A stretch of 64,000 nt of DNA from Gammaproteobacteria bacterium (GTDB taxonomy: Bacteria; Pseudomonadota; Gammaproteobacteria; Arenicellales; Arenicellaceae). The DNA is taken from assembly GCA_013002025.1 (NCBI GenBank), contig JABDKW010000044.1, positions 62,001-126,000 on the forward strand. The letters are read 5' to 3'. This document shows, in pieces, positions 10,043 through 18,026 of this stretch; the first letter of the stretch is position 1; every line of letters begins with the position of its first letter. The translations under genes and the position numbers were made by a program. Below the pieces are notes generated by a model that was not told the DNA's origin, did no database searches, and worked only from the letters and a program-made list of their open reading frames with translations.

Positions 10043-10798
10043 CTATTGTGCCCGGTCCGCGCGCCGCTCGAGGTTGCTGGAAAGCTCGATCAGTCGCTCG
10101 GGCGTACCAATATCACTCCACTGCCCCTCATATAACTCGGCGCTGAGCTGGTCTGCCTGAATGGCCTGGGCGAGCAATGGGGCGAGCGCAGCCTTACCTT
10201 GCTGCAAAGTGTTAAAAAATGCTTTGCGATAGATGGCTATACCACTAAACGTGGCGGTCCGCAGACGGTTTGATTGTTGGTGCTCATCTGCGTGTAAGAA
10301 CAGTGAGCCACCCTCGCCAATGGTGAAATCGCCGTCTGGATTATGTGCAGGATTTGGCACCATTACCAAGTGACCAAGCCCGGATAGCGGCTGGCGGAAT
10401 AGAGCAGTGAAATCGTAATCGGTCCAGATATCAGCGTTAATCACAATAAACGGGTCGCTTTCCAGTAGCTCAAGGGCATGTACAATTCCGCCGGCGGTTT
10501 CCAATGCGCCACTCGACGATTCGTCTGAATAGACTATGTTTAAGCCATAGGCGGAGCCGTCACCCAGGGCATCAATAATTTGCTCAGCAAGGTAGGCGAT
10601 GTTAATCACCACATTTTTGAAGCCGGCGTCTGCCAGACGGGCCAAATGATGCGCTATCAGGCTGCGCCCGGCCACCATCAATAGGGGTTTGGCTGTGTTT
10701 TCAGTAAGTTCACCCATTCGTTTGCCGCGCCCGGCCGCCAGAATCATAACCGTGATATCCGCTGCTTGGTGCAATTGTCGCTCGATATCTTTATTCAT
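10043..10798 (-). CDS. murU: N-acetylmuramate 1-phosphate uridylyltransferase
   Basis: A 251-residue nucleotidyltransferase with the sugar-nucleotide signature MILAAGRGKRMGELTENTAKP, then ADIWTDYDF (metal-binding Asp) and WSDIGTPERL near the end. MurU makes UDP-MurNAc from MurNAc-1-phosphate in the cell-wall recycling route that bypasses MurA, the fosfomycin target. The ATG at 10798 overlaps the amgK stop by eight bases; a longer reading would lie inside amgK and is less likely. The assignment to MurU rather than a general NTP transferase rests on the AmgK partner and the lptD neighbourhood, as in Pseudomonas. Confidence 0.9.
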   Translation of the reverse strand: MNKDIERQLHQAADITVMILAAGRGKRMGELTENTAKPLLMVAGRSLIAHHLARLADAGFKNVVINIAYLAEQIIDALGDGSAYGLNIVYSDESSSGALETAGGIVHALELLESDPFIVINADIWTDYDFTALFRQPLSGLGHLVMVPNPAHNPDGDFTIGEGGSLFLHADEHQQSNRLRTATFSGIAIYRKAFFNTLQQGKAALAPLLAQAIQADQLSAELYEGQWSDIGTPERLIELSSNLERRADRAQ

Positions 10799-11774
10799 GG
10801 TGCGGTAGAGACTGAAACAACTCAGCAAACTGATTTAATTCCGGATACTCGGTCAGCGTTTCGGTGACATAACGCCGAACCAGGGGTAAGTCTTCCAGAT
10901 ATTGCGGCTTTCCATCCCGGTAATGCAAGCGGCAAAATATGCCCAGTACTTTGAGGTGCCGTTGCAGGCCGGTGAAATCATACCAGCGAATAAATTGTTC
11001 TTCAGAGAACGAATAACCCTTCACAGCATCAGCGATCATGCCTTGCCATTGCCGCAACCAGGCCAGTTGACGGGTTCGCGGCCACTGGATATAGCAATCT
11101 TTAAAAAGCGAAGCCAGGTCGTAGGTGATCGGCCCCAACATCATGTCCTGAAAATCGATGACCCCCGGGGAACGGTTTTCAGTCACCATCAGGTTGCGGC
11201 TGTGATAATCGCGATGCACCCAGACCTGCGGTTGTTCGAACCAGGTATTGCCAATTGTCGTTTTGAGCTGGTGCCATGTCTCCTGCTGTTGCGGCGACAG
11301 TGTGCAACCTAGATGTTTCACCGCATACCATTGCTCGAATAGATCCATTTCCTGTTCCAGGAATGGCTGGCTGTACAGTGGCGGCGAGAATGTTGTCGGG
11401 CTATTAACCGCAGATTGTATTTTGACCAGTGCCTGCAGCGCTTGTGAGTACAGCTCATCCGTTGCGAGCGGTAGTTTTTCCAGAAAAGTTGTGGCGCCGA
11501 GATCCTCCATCAGGATAAAGCCTTCAAGCTTACTAAAGTGCAGTATCTCGGGGCTGTGCACACCGATTGCCTGCAGCGCATCGGCGACTTCCAGAAACCG
11601 GTCAATGGGCTCGTGCTCCGGGGGGGCGTCCATGACAACAAAATATTCACCATCGATGTGAGCGCGAAAATAGTACCGGAAACTCGCATCTGCAGAGGCA
11701 GGCTGGAGCGAATCTACGGCCAGTTGCAGATCATTTTGAAGCCAATCAAGCAGGGCGTCGCGGCGTGGGCTCAA
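10791..11774 (-). CDS. amgK: N-acetylmuramate/N-acetylglucosamine anomeric kinase
   Basis: A 327-residue aminoglycoside phosphotransferase-fold kinase that phosphorylates recovered MurNAc and GlcNAc at C1. Kinase motifs are LMEDLG (hinge), VHRDYHSRNLM (catalytic Asp) and GVIDFQDMMLGPITYDLASL (metal-binding Asp). It is the first gene of the amgK-murU pair and diverges from lptD, the same arrangement as in pseudomonads. Cytoplasmic. Confidence 0.92.
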   Translation of the reverse strand: MSPRRDALLDWLQNDLQLAVDSLQPASADASFRYYFRAHIDGEYFVVMDAPPEHEPIDRFLEVADALQAIGVHSPEILHFSKLEGFILMEDLGATTFLEKLPLATDELYSQALQALVKIQSAVNSPTTFSPPLYSQPFLEQEMDLFEQWYAVKHLGCTLSPQQQETWHQLKTTIGNTWFEQPQVWVHRDYHSRNLMVTENRSPGVIDFQDMMLGPITYDLASLFKDCYIQWPRTRQLAWLRQWQGMIADAVKGYSFSEEQFIRWYDFTGLQRHLKVLGIFCRLHYRDGKPQYLEDLPLVRRYVTETLTEYPELNQFAELFQSLPHHE

Positions 11775-11945
11775 GGTCGGACACCTGCGATCAGACGTTG
11801 GGGGCTATCGGTCATATTGTTGTCGGCTCTGCTTCGCAGTGGGCGCGTTAATGCTTTATAATTGCATATATCAAAAGCGGCGCAAACCGCTTTCATAACA
11901 GACGAAAAAATCCATTCCCAAGCCAACCCCATGAGGAACAGCCCC

Positions 11946-14189
11946 ATGCCTGAATCCAAGACCCCGCCTGCGGGTTTATTGTTGCTGATTTCGATTGCCG
12001 TTTATTTCTCCAGCAGCTCGGTTAATGCAGCGTGCAAAGGCATGAATTGCGCATGCAAACCATCCGTGATCCAGTTTGCATCACCGGCCTTGGAGCCCAA
12101 CGAAGATGGTAAGTATCCGATTGCCCTGGAAGCCGACGACGTGTCTGCGGAGGGTCAGAATCTGGTTACCCTGAGTGGTAATGCCGAAGTGACGCAGGGT
12201 CGCCAAACCATTGTCGCTGACCTGCTTAAATATTATCGCGAGTCAGATCGGGTAGTTGCCAGCGGCAATGTCGAAATGATTTCAGCCGACGGCCATTATT
12301 TGAGCAGTGACTCTATTGATGTGCATGCACCAACCCAAATTGGCCAGTTGAAGAATACCGAGTTTAAATTAGCCCGTTCTATCTCCAGTGAAGACGGCGT
12401 GGATTCGGTTGAGATTGAAGCGCGCGGCTCCGCTGACGTAGTAAACCTGGAAGGTGAAGGGCTGATTCGGCTTGAGAATGCAAGTTATACCAATTGTGCG
12501 GAAGGCAATGACGACGTCATCATCCGCGCTAAACAACTGGAATTAGATCAGAACGCAGGCATCGGTAAGGCGCGCAACGCGACGGTGCGATTCATGAACG
12601 TACCGGTTTTCTATCTACCGTATGTGTCCTTTCCACTGAATGATGAGCGAAAGACTGGATTATTGACACCGGGCTTTGGCTCGGATGAAGAGTCCGGCAA
12701 TGTCATCGAATTGCCCTGGTACTGGAATATTGCGGCCAATCAGGACGCTACGATTACGCCGCGCTTATACACCGACCGGGGCCTGCAAATCGGAGCTGAA
12801 TATCGTCATCGTTCACAGAATTCGTCGACCTTTATTTATGGTGAATTTTTGCCCGACGATGACCTATTCGGAGAGGATCGCGATTTGTTGTCGATCCAAC
12901 ATACGCAGTCCTTCACACCGAACCTGACCGCGCGGGTTAACTACAATGATGTGTCCGATGCGGATTATTTCGATGATTTTCGTAATGATGTGCGGTATTT
13001 TTCCGCCACCTATGTGCCACGCGACGTGTCACTCAGTTATTCAGGCCAGTACTTTAATGTACGAGCCAGGGCCAATGAATATCAAATTATTGACCCAATT
13101 ATTTCGGCCGCCAGCAAGCCCTATGAGCGCAGGCCTTCGATAACATTCGGAACTCGCCTGCCCGATGGTCCCTACGGCATGCAATATGGTGTTGCAGCCA
13201 GCTATACAGATTTCGCTTCTGATACCCGTATCGAGGGCACCAGAACAGCACTCACGCCATATGTGTCGCTGCCATTTGAAAATATCTGGGGCTATGTAAC
13301 GCCACGGCTCAGTCTGCACCATCGCCAATACAGCCTCGACAACGTCGCCGCAGGTCAGGAAGATAGCCCCTCCTTCTCGGTGCCAATTTTCTCTGTGAAC
13401 GCGGGATTGTATTTTGAGAAGAACACCAACTGGTTTGGCGACGGCGCGCTACACACATTGGAACCGCGAGCGTTTTATGCCTATGCGCCGGATGAAGATC
13501 AATCTGATGTGCCGATTTTTGATACCAGTCAGGTATTTTTAAATAACTTTGGAAATATTTTTCGTGAAAGCCGTTTTTACGGTGAAGACCGCGTCGGGGA
13601 TACCAACCAACTCACGCTGGGCTTGACCACCAGAATTATCGATAACAAGAGCGGCGACCAGCGGCTCAAGGCAAGTTTTGGGCAGCTGATTTTACTGGAT
13701 GATTTGGAACAAAACCTGTTTCCGGGACAGGTGATCGAGTCTGGCCTTGGCGATTTATTGGCAGAAGTGCGCACCGAATCTAAAGGGCCTTGGACCACCT
13801 ACGGTTTTGTTCAATACGACCATGACGAAAGTGAAATTCGTACAGCGCGTTTCGCATTAGGATATGAGCCCAAGGATGATGCGCGCAAAAATATTTCAGT
13901 CGGTTACTATTTCGCCAATGGTCGAACGCGCGACGTGGATCAGCTTACACTCTCTGCCCATTGGCCGCTGTCGGATCGTTGGCAATTATTCGCCGATGAA
14001 CGATATTCCATCGAGGATTCAGAAAGCCTGTCTACCACGCTGGGGTTAGAATATAATTCCTGCTGCTGGAAGCTGAGAATATCGGGTCAGGAGCGAATTC
14101 ACAATCGTGACATTGAAGACAAGAAAACTAACATTTTTGTAGAACTTGAGCTAACCAGCCTGGGACGTGTTAGAACAGGGATCAGGTAA
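11946..14189 (+). CDS. lptD: LPS-assembly protein LptD
   Basis: A 747-residue outer-membrane beta barrel that inserts lipopolysaccharide into the outer leaflet with LptE. It has a signal sequence (ending near SSVNAA), an N-terminal OstA/jellyroll domain (YPIALEADDV through GNVEMISADGHYLSSDS), the FYLPYVSFPLNDERKTGLL barrel entry, many aromatic-flanked beta strands, and the conserved NSCCWKLRI Cys pair near the end, which with N-terminal cysteines (CKGMNCACK) forms the family disulfides. Start at ATG 11946 is preferred because AGGA lies eight bases upstream; an ATG at 11931 is possible. Upstream it diverges from amgK; downstream is its chaperone surA. Confidence 0.95.
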   Translation: MPESKTPPAGLLLLISIAVYFSSSSVNAACKGMNCACKPSVIQFASPALEPNEDGKYPIALEADDVSAEGQNLVTLSGNAEVTQGRQTIVADLLKYYRESDRVVASGNVEMISADGHYLSSDSIDVHAPTQIGQLKNTEFKLARSISSEDGVDSVEIEARGSADVVNLEGEGLIRLENASYTNCAEGNDDVIIRAKQLELDQNAGIGKARNATVRFMNVPVFYLPYVSFPLNDERKTGLLTPGFGSDEESGNVIELPWYWNIAANQDATITPRLYTDRGLQIGAEYRHRSQNSSTFIYGEFLPDDDLFGEDRDLLSIQHTQSFTPNLTARVNYNDVSDADYFDDFRNDVRYFSATYVPRDVSLSYSGQYFNVRARANEYQIIDPIISAASKPYERRPSITFGTRLPDGPYGMQYGVAASYTDFASDTRIEGTRTALTPYVSLPFENIWGYVTPRLSLHHRQYSLDNVAAGQEDSPSFSVPIFSVNAGLYFEKNTNWFGDGALHTLEPRAFYAYAPDEDQSDVPIFDTSQVFLNNFGNIFRESRFYGEDRVGDTNQLTLGLTTRIIDNKSGDQRLKASFGQLILLDDLEQNLFPGQVIESGLGDLLAEVRTESKGPWTTYGFVQYDHDESEIRTARFALGYEPKDDARKNISVGYYFANGRTRDVDQLTLSAHWPLSDRWQLFADERYSIEDSESLSTTLGLEYNSCCWKLRISGQERIHNRDIEDKKTNIFVELELTSLGRVRTGIR

Positions 14190-14220
14190 TACGACAATCT
14201 TGTCGAATTGGTATAACTCT

Positions 14221-15501
14221 ATGTTTATTAAATTATTTTTCAATTTTGCGCGAATTTTAGCAGCGCCTATGCTGTTTCTGGCGGCGACGCAGACTCAGGC
14301 GCAATTCATGGATCGTGTGCTGGTCATCGTGAATGAAGATGTCATCACCCAGTCCGAGTATGATAATCGCCTTGAGACGGTTATAGCGGACTTACAACAA
14401 GACGGCGCCACCCAGATACCGCCTGATCTGCCCAAGCAATTATTACAGGGCATGGTGACCGACAAACTGCAAATTCAGGAAGCCAAGCGACGCGGGATTT
14501 CGGTTAGTGATGCTGAGCTGCAATTAGCGATGCAGCGTTTTGCGCAGCAGCAGAATCTGACGTTGGAGCAGTTGATTGGTGACTTTGCCCGGCGCGGTCA
14601 ATCGTTTAAACATTTCGCTCAAAGCGTGCGCGATTCCCTTACCATTTCGCGGCTTTCTGAGTTTTATGCTCAGACTCAGGTGGTCGTTCCCGAGTACGAA
14701 ATCGACGGTTTCATTGCTCAGAATGAGATGGGTGAAATAAGTTCGGAGTATCTTATTGCGCACATTCTAATAGGCGACCCGGAGAAACAACGGACTTTTG
14801 CTGAACAGGTACGCGCTGAAATTGCGTCAGGCATGAGTTTTCAACAAGCGGTGCTGGCGTACTCTGAAGCCACCGATGCGCAAGAGGGCGGCGTTATTGG
14901 TTGGCGTAATCTCAAGCAGCTGCCCGAAGTATTTCAAAATGGAATCAAGGATCTGCAGGTGGGCGATGTTAGTGACGTGCTGCAGAGTGCCAACGGTCTG
15001 CATATCTTAAAACTGATGGACCTGAAAGGTGATCGAACAGAAATCATACAGGCAAAAGTTCGCCACATATTGATTTCGGCTGATGGTGAAATAGCCAAAG
15101 CTCAGGCCGCCAAGCGGCTTTTTGAAGTTCGCCAACAAATTCTCGGCGGTGAAGATTTCGGCAAAATGGCGCGTATCTACTCAGACGATTCAGTATCCGC
15201 GGCATTCGGCGGTGACATGGGTTGGGTATCGCCAGGTGAAACGGTTGCTGAGTTCGAGCAGGTGTATACGCAAATGCCTTTAAATCAAGTGAGCCAGCCG
15301 TTTTCGACGCAATACGGGGTGCATATTTTGCAGGTACAAGACCGCCGTGAAAAAAATATTACCGACCAAATGGTACGCAGCAGGGCTGATAATATTCTGC
15401 GTCGGCAGCGGGCGCAGCGCGAATTTCAACAATGGGTCAGCGAATTGCGTGAGCAGGCCTACATCGAGCATGTGGCGGAACCGGAGCCCCTTGGTAGTTG
15501 A
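14221..15501 (+). CDS. surA: Periplasmic chaperone / peptidyl-prolyl isomerase SurA
   Basis: A 426-residue SurA with a signal sequence (ends near TQTQA), the N-terminal chaperone domain (DRVLVIVNEDVITQSEYDNRL), two parvulin domains (one beginning near EYLIAHILIGDP, the second near KVRHILISADG) and a C-terminal helix. It escorts outer-membrane proteins including LptD, whose gene is immediately upstream. The ATG at 14221 gives a good signal peptide; a longer reading would run into lptD. The usual downstream pdxA is absent; a terminator follows. Confidence 0.95.
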   Translation: MFIKLFFNFARILAAPMLFLAATQTQAQFMDRVLVIVNEDVITQSEYDNRLETVIADLQQDGATQIPPDLPKQLLQGMVTDKLQIQEAKRRGISVSDAELQLAMQRFAQQQNLTLEQLIGDFARRGQSFKHFAQSVRDSLTISRLSEFYAQTQVVVPEYEIDGFIAQNEMGEISSEYLIAHILIGDPEKQRTFAEQVRAEIASGMSFQQAVLAYSEATDAQEGGVIGWRNLKQLPEVFQNGIKDLQVGDVSDVLQSANGLHILKLMDLKGDRTEIIQAKVRHILISADGEIAKAQAAKRLFEVRQQILGGEDFGKMARIYSDDSVSAAFGGDMGWVSPGETVAEFEQVYTQMPLNQVSQPFSTQYGVHILQVQDRREKNITDQMVRSRADNILRRQRAQREFQQWVSELREQAYIEHVAEPEPLGS

Positions 15502-15539
15502 GCCTTGAGTGTCTCACTGATGGTGAGATACAAAAGATC

Positions 15540-15574
15540 AATAAAAAAGCCCGCTTTGTGCGGGCTTTTTTATT
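15540..15574. terminator. Bidirectional intrinsic terminator between surA and dksA
   Basis: A perfect 15-bp inverted repeat around a 5-base loop (TTTGT). The inner part is GC-rich (GCCCGC/GCGGGC) and the outer part is A6 on one side and T6 on the other. It therefore works as a Rho-independent terminator in both directions, ending surA from the left and dksA from the right. Confidence 0.95.
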
Positions 15575-15578
15575 GCAT

Positions 15579-16346
15579 TTAGATCATTTGTCGCTCTTTG
15601 ATTTCGTTAAGCGTTTTGCAGTCTACGCACAATTCTGCAGTCGGTCGGGCCTCTAAACGGCGAATGCCGATTTCGATACCGCAGCGATCACACCATCCGT
15701 ATTCGTCGTTGTCCAGTCGCAAAACTGTCGAATCAATTTTCTTCAGAAGTTTGCGTTCGCGGTCGCGGTTGCGTAGCTCAAGCGACATATCTGTTTCCTG
15801 GCTGGCACGGTCATTAGGGTCTGGGTGGTTTATGTTTTCATCTTGCATCAGATGAATAGTTCGCGAAACCTCGTCGAGCAAATTTTCTTTCCAGGCTAAT
15901 AAAATGCTGCGAAAGTGTTCGACCTGTTTCGGGTTCATGTACTTTTCCCTGGCTTTCTCCTTGTAAGGTTCAATGCCATGGATAGAATTGTCGTTGGTCG
16001 CTGATCTGGAGATCGACTTGGTACTGCGCGATGCGCCGCCACGGCTATTTTTTTTCACTACTTTACTACGCTTCTTTTTGGTGGCGCCGCCAGAGCGGCG
16101 CGCGGTTGATTTGGCGGGTGTTTTTTTGGATGCTTTTTTAGTGGCCTTGTTGGTCGCTGTTTTGCTGGTTTTCCTGGTTGAGGACTTTTTAACTACCTTT
16201 TTGCCGGCTTTTTTAGAGGCTTTCTTGGTAACCGATTTCCCAACGGACTTTTTCTTCGATACAGTCTTCTTTCCTGCCGCTAGCGGTTTTTTCTTAGCCA
16301 CTTTAGTCTTGCTGGTGGTTTTTTTACTGGTTTTCTTTGTTGCCAT
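15579..16346 (-). CDS. dksA: RNA polymerase-binding factor DksA with histone H1-like N-terminal tail
   Basis: A 255-residue protein. Residues about 130-255 are a full canonical DksA: coiled-coil with the DPNDRA tip (Asp176, Asp179 and Ala181 match the tip residues needed with ppGpp), LELRNRDRERKLLKKI, a Cys4 zinc finger (Cys219, 222, 240, 243), and IGIRRLEARPTAELC. DksA binds the RNA polymerase secondary channel and, with ppGpp, adjusts rRNA and amino-acid promoters. Residues 1-115 are almost only Lys, Ala, Ser, Thr and Arg in KK-TSKK and KKASKK-like repeats, as in histone H1 or AlgP tails, and would bind DNA or RNA without sequence preference. Typical DksA is about 150 residues. A GGAGG lies just before the ATG at 16346, so the tail is translated. 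The basic tail cannot be a frameshift artefact, because the frame runs unbroken into the core. Confidence 0.95.
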   Translation of the reverse strand: MATKKTSKKTTSKTKVAKKKPLAAGKKTVSKKKSVGKSVTKKASKKAGKKVVKKSSTRKTSKTATNKATKKASKKTPAKSTARRSGGATKKKRSKVVKKNSRGGASRSTKSISRSATNDNSIHGIEPYKEKAREKYMNPKQVEHFRSILLAWKENLLDEVSRTIHLMQDENINHPDPNDRASQETDMSLELRNRDRERKLLKKIDSTVLRLDNDEYGWCDRCGIEIGIRRLEARPTAELCVDCKTLNEIKERQMI

Positions 16347-16360
16347 AATCGTGCCTCCTC

Positions 16361-16410
16361 ATAGTGCCATTAAGTAGTGCCATTAACTAAGTGCCATTAA
16401 GTAGTGCCAT
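16361..16410. repeat. Four short tandem repeats in the dksA leader
   Basis: Four copies of a 13-15 base unit with core AGTGCCATTAA (the last one partly degenerate) lie directly upstream of the dksA ribosome-binding site. Read on the dksA strand the unit is TTAATGGCACT. It may be an operator array or a slippage-prone repeat in the 5' leader. The surrounding gap, 16347-16938, holds no supportable gene. Confidence 0.75.
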
Positions 16411-16829
16411 GTAGCCAAACTTGCACCTGGTGGCGCTAGTCTGGTGGCTCTTTGCTAAGTCACTTTGGCCGGGGCACCCTCTGAGAAATCGTGTGGAGTG
16501 AGTCCGGGCAGAATGGATGCCCGTCAGGGCCTTAAAATTCAGCACGCATTTTTACTATAAACTTCGCGCCGAATCAATTGCGACGGGTGTTTATTATTAA
16601 TAATTAACGCTATTTTGCAGCACTAAAATGTCGTAATTTGCGTGTCTGAATGTATTTGTTTCGATGGCCTGCTTCTGTATACTCAACGGCTGGTTCAGGC
16701 GCGCCGCGGCAAATACCGCTTTGCGGCAGATCCACTGCTACTTTGATTTTATGTATTGTGACGATCCGGCATGACTGATGCCGGTCTGAACGGTGCGCAG
16801 ACTGAGATTAGCCACAGCCCTTTATTAGA

Positions 16830-16874
16830 AACAAGTGTTATACCAACAAGTGTTATACCAACAAGGGTTACACT
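16830..16874. repeat. Three 15-bp tandem repeats before the acidic protein gene
   Basis: Two identical copies of AACAAGTGTTATACC (16830-16844, 16845-16859) and a third with four or five changes (16860-16874). They lie about 65 bases upstream of the start of the acidic membrane protein, near where a promoter is expected. A role as repeated regulator sites is possible but unproven. Confidence 0.8.
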
Positions 16875-16938
16875 AATAAACTATTATTAAACCTTATAAA
16901 CCATTAGATTTTCACCAGTAGGTTAGGAGACACACACT

Positions 16939-17472
16939 ATGAAATTAGGTCAAATTATTGCTCTGGTTGTTGTTATTGGATTAGGCATTTTTGCTTATAA
17001 ATCAATGAATGACGGCGGTGAGCAACCAGGCTCCATCAGCGATGCCATAGAAGCCACCAAAGAAGCTGCCAATGAAGCAGTAGAAGCCACCACCGAAGCA
17101 GTTGACTCTGCCAGTGAAGCGGTTGCCGACAGCGCAGCTGCGGCAGCTGATGCCGCTAATGAGATGGCTTCTGATGCAGCCGAGGCAGCGGGTGATGCCG
17201 TTGAGGGTGCTGAAGAAATGGCGGCAGATGCTGCGGATGCAGTTTCTGATGCCGCAGGCGACGCCATGGACAGCGCTGAAGGCATGGCCGATGATGCGTC
17301 CGCAGCAATGAGCGATGCAGCTGACGGGGCCGAAGAAATGGCTTCTGATGTAATGGATGATGCCGCCGACGCAACCGACTCTGCGATGGACAGTGCTGAG
17401 GAAGCCGCAGCCGACGCTGCTGATGCAGCAGGCGACGCAGCGGAAGAAGTTGAAGAAGCTGCACAGGAGTAA
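16939..17472 (+). CDS. Membrane-anchored, extremely acidic Ala/Asp/Glu repeat protein
   Basis: A 177-residue protein with no recognised family. Residues 5-20 are a hydrophobic anchor (LGQIIALVVVIGLGIFAY), with the rest probably periplasmic. From about residue 33 to the end it consists almost only of Ala, Asp, Glu, Ser, Met, Gly and Val in short units such as DAAEAAGDA, EEMAADAAD and DSAEEAAADA, with no Cys, Pro, aromatic or Arg residues and a large net negative charge. The pattern predicts a long amphipathic helix or LEA-like disordered rod. AGGAG lies about ten bases before the ATG. It diverges from dksA, whose tail is the charge opposite. Function unknown. Confidence 0.85.
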   Translation: MKLGQIIALVVVIGLGIFAYKSMNDGGEQPGSISDAIEATKEAANEAVEATTEAVDSASEAVADSAAAAADAANEMASDAAEAAGDAVEGAEEMAADAADAVSDAAGDAMDSAEGMADDASAAMSDAADGAEEMASDVMDDAADATDSAMDSAEEAAADAADAAGDAAEEVEEAAQE

Positions 17473-17531
17473 GCTCTTAGCCACTCCCGGCGGAACCAGG
17501 GCGAAGTAGCCGGGTTTGCCGATGACCAAAC

Positions 17532-17566
17532 ACGCCCCTGTAGCCTTGCTGCAGGGGCGTTTGTGT
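17532..17566 (+). terminator. Probable intrinsic terminator after the acidic protein gene
   Basis: A 9-bp GC-rich stem (ACGCCCCTG / CAGGGGCGT) with an 11-base loop, followed by a moderately T-rich TTGTGTT. It lies about 60 bases after the stop codon, so it probably ends that transcript before the DUF2288 gene. Confidence 0.75.
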
Positions 17567-17590
17567 TCCCTCTGACTTCTGCCTTGGCTC

Positions 17591-17947
17591 ATGACTGAGA
17601 TTAGCGTAAATGAAAGCCCTTTTCTGGAAGCGCTGGGCAAGCTGCGCAGTGAGACTGCATTATTGCCGTGGGTTGATTTACAACGCTTTTTTGCGCAGGG
17701 AAAAGTGCTCGAGGTGGCCAGCACCGAAGATCTGCTTGTTTGTGCTGCGCATATGGCGATGGACAACAGGCAGAAAGTGAGCAATCTTCAGTCCCGTGGT
17801 GGTCTGTCCCCACCAAGCGATGATCGCGCCCGGCAATGGTATGCAGAAAAGGTGCAGTTGTGGACAGTGGTGGTGGCGCCATTTGTGCTGGTTCAGGAGA
17901 TGTCTGAAAGTGAGCCTGAATCCGGGCCGCAAGCACCACCCAGCTAA
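17591..17947 (+). CDS. DUF2288 family protein
   Basis: A 118-residue soluble protein. The pattern LRSETALLPWVDLQRFFAQG, then an LLVCAAHMAMDN segment, RQWYAEKVQLWTVVVAPFVLVQE, fits my memory of the small DUF2288 family in proteobacteria and cyanobacteria. Function unknown. The C-terminal tail is Glu/Ser/Pro-rich. It lies between a terminator and the Pho-box promoter of pstS, so it is probably a single-gene unit. Confidence 0.75.
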   Translation: MTEISVNESPFLEALGKLRSETALLPWVDLQRFFAQGKVLEVASTEDLLVCAAHMAMDNRQKVSNLQSRGGLSPPSDDRARQWYAEKVQLWTVVVAPFVLVQEMSESEPESGPQAPPS

Positions 17948-17954
17948 GCGGTTT

Positions 17955-17988
17955 CTGTCATAATGTTGTCACACAAAACTCATAGGAT
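17955..17988 (+). promoter_or_regulatory. Pho box and promoter of the pst operon
   Basis: CTGTCAT (17955-17961), a 4-base spacer, and TTGTCAC (17966-17972) form two 7-bp direct repeats with an 11-bp period, the standard PhoB-binding arrangement. A -10-like TAGGAT follows at 17983-17988, ten bases after the box, as in known PhoB-activated promoters that lack a -35 element. This predicts phosphate-starvation induction of pstSCAB-phoU. Confidence 0.9.
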
Positions 17989-18026
17989 TGCGCCATCCAA
18001 AAACTTTCCTATCGGTTGAAATTATT

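Noticed and set aside
15973-16377. A 134-codon open frame antisense to the DksA tail
   Set aside because: The Phe/Leu-rich product is the complement of Lys/Ala codons. No start signal and no family.
16361-16874. Tandem repeats considered as a CRISPR array
   Set aside because: Units are 13-15 bases, lack spacers, and no cas genes are nearby.
17002-17784. A 260-codon open frame antisense to the acidic protein gene
   Set aside because: It arises from the low-complexity GC-rich codons of the acidic gene. Its protein is compositionally random and the sense gene has a ribosome-binding site and a clear anchor.
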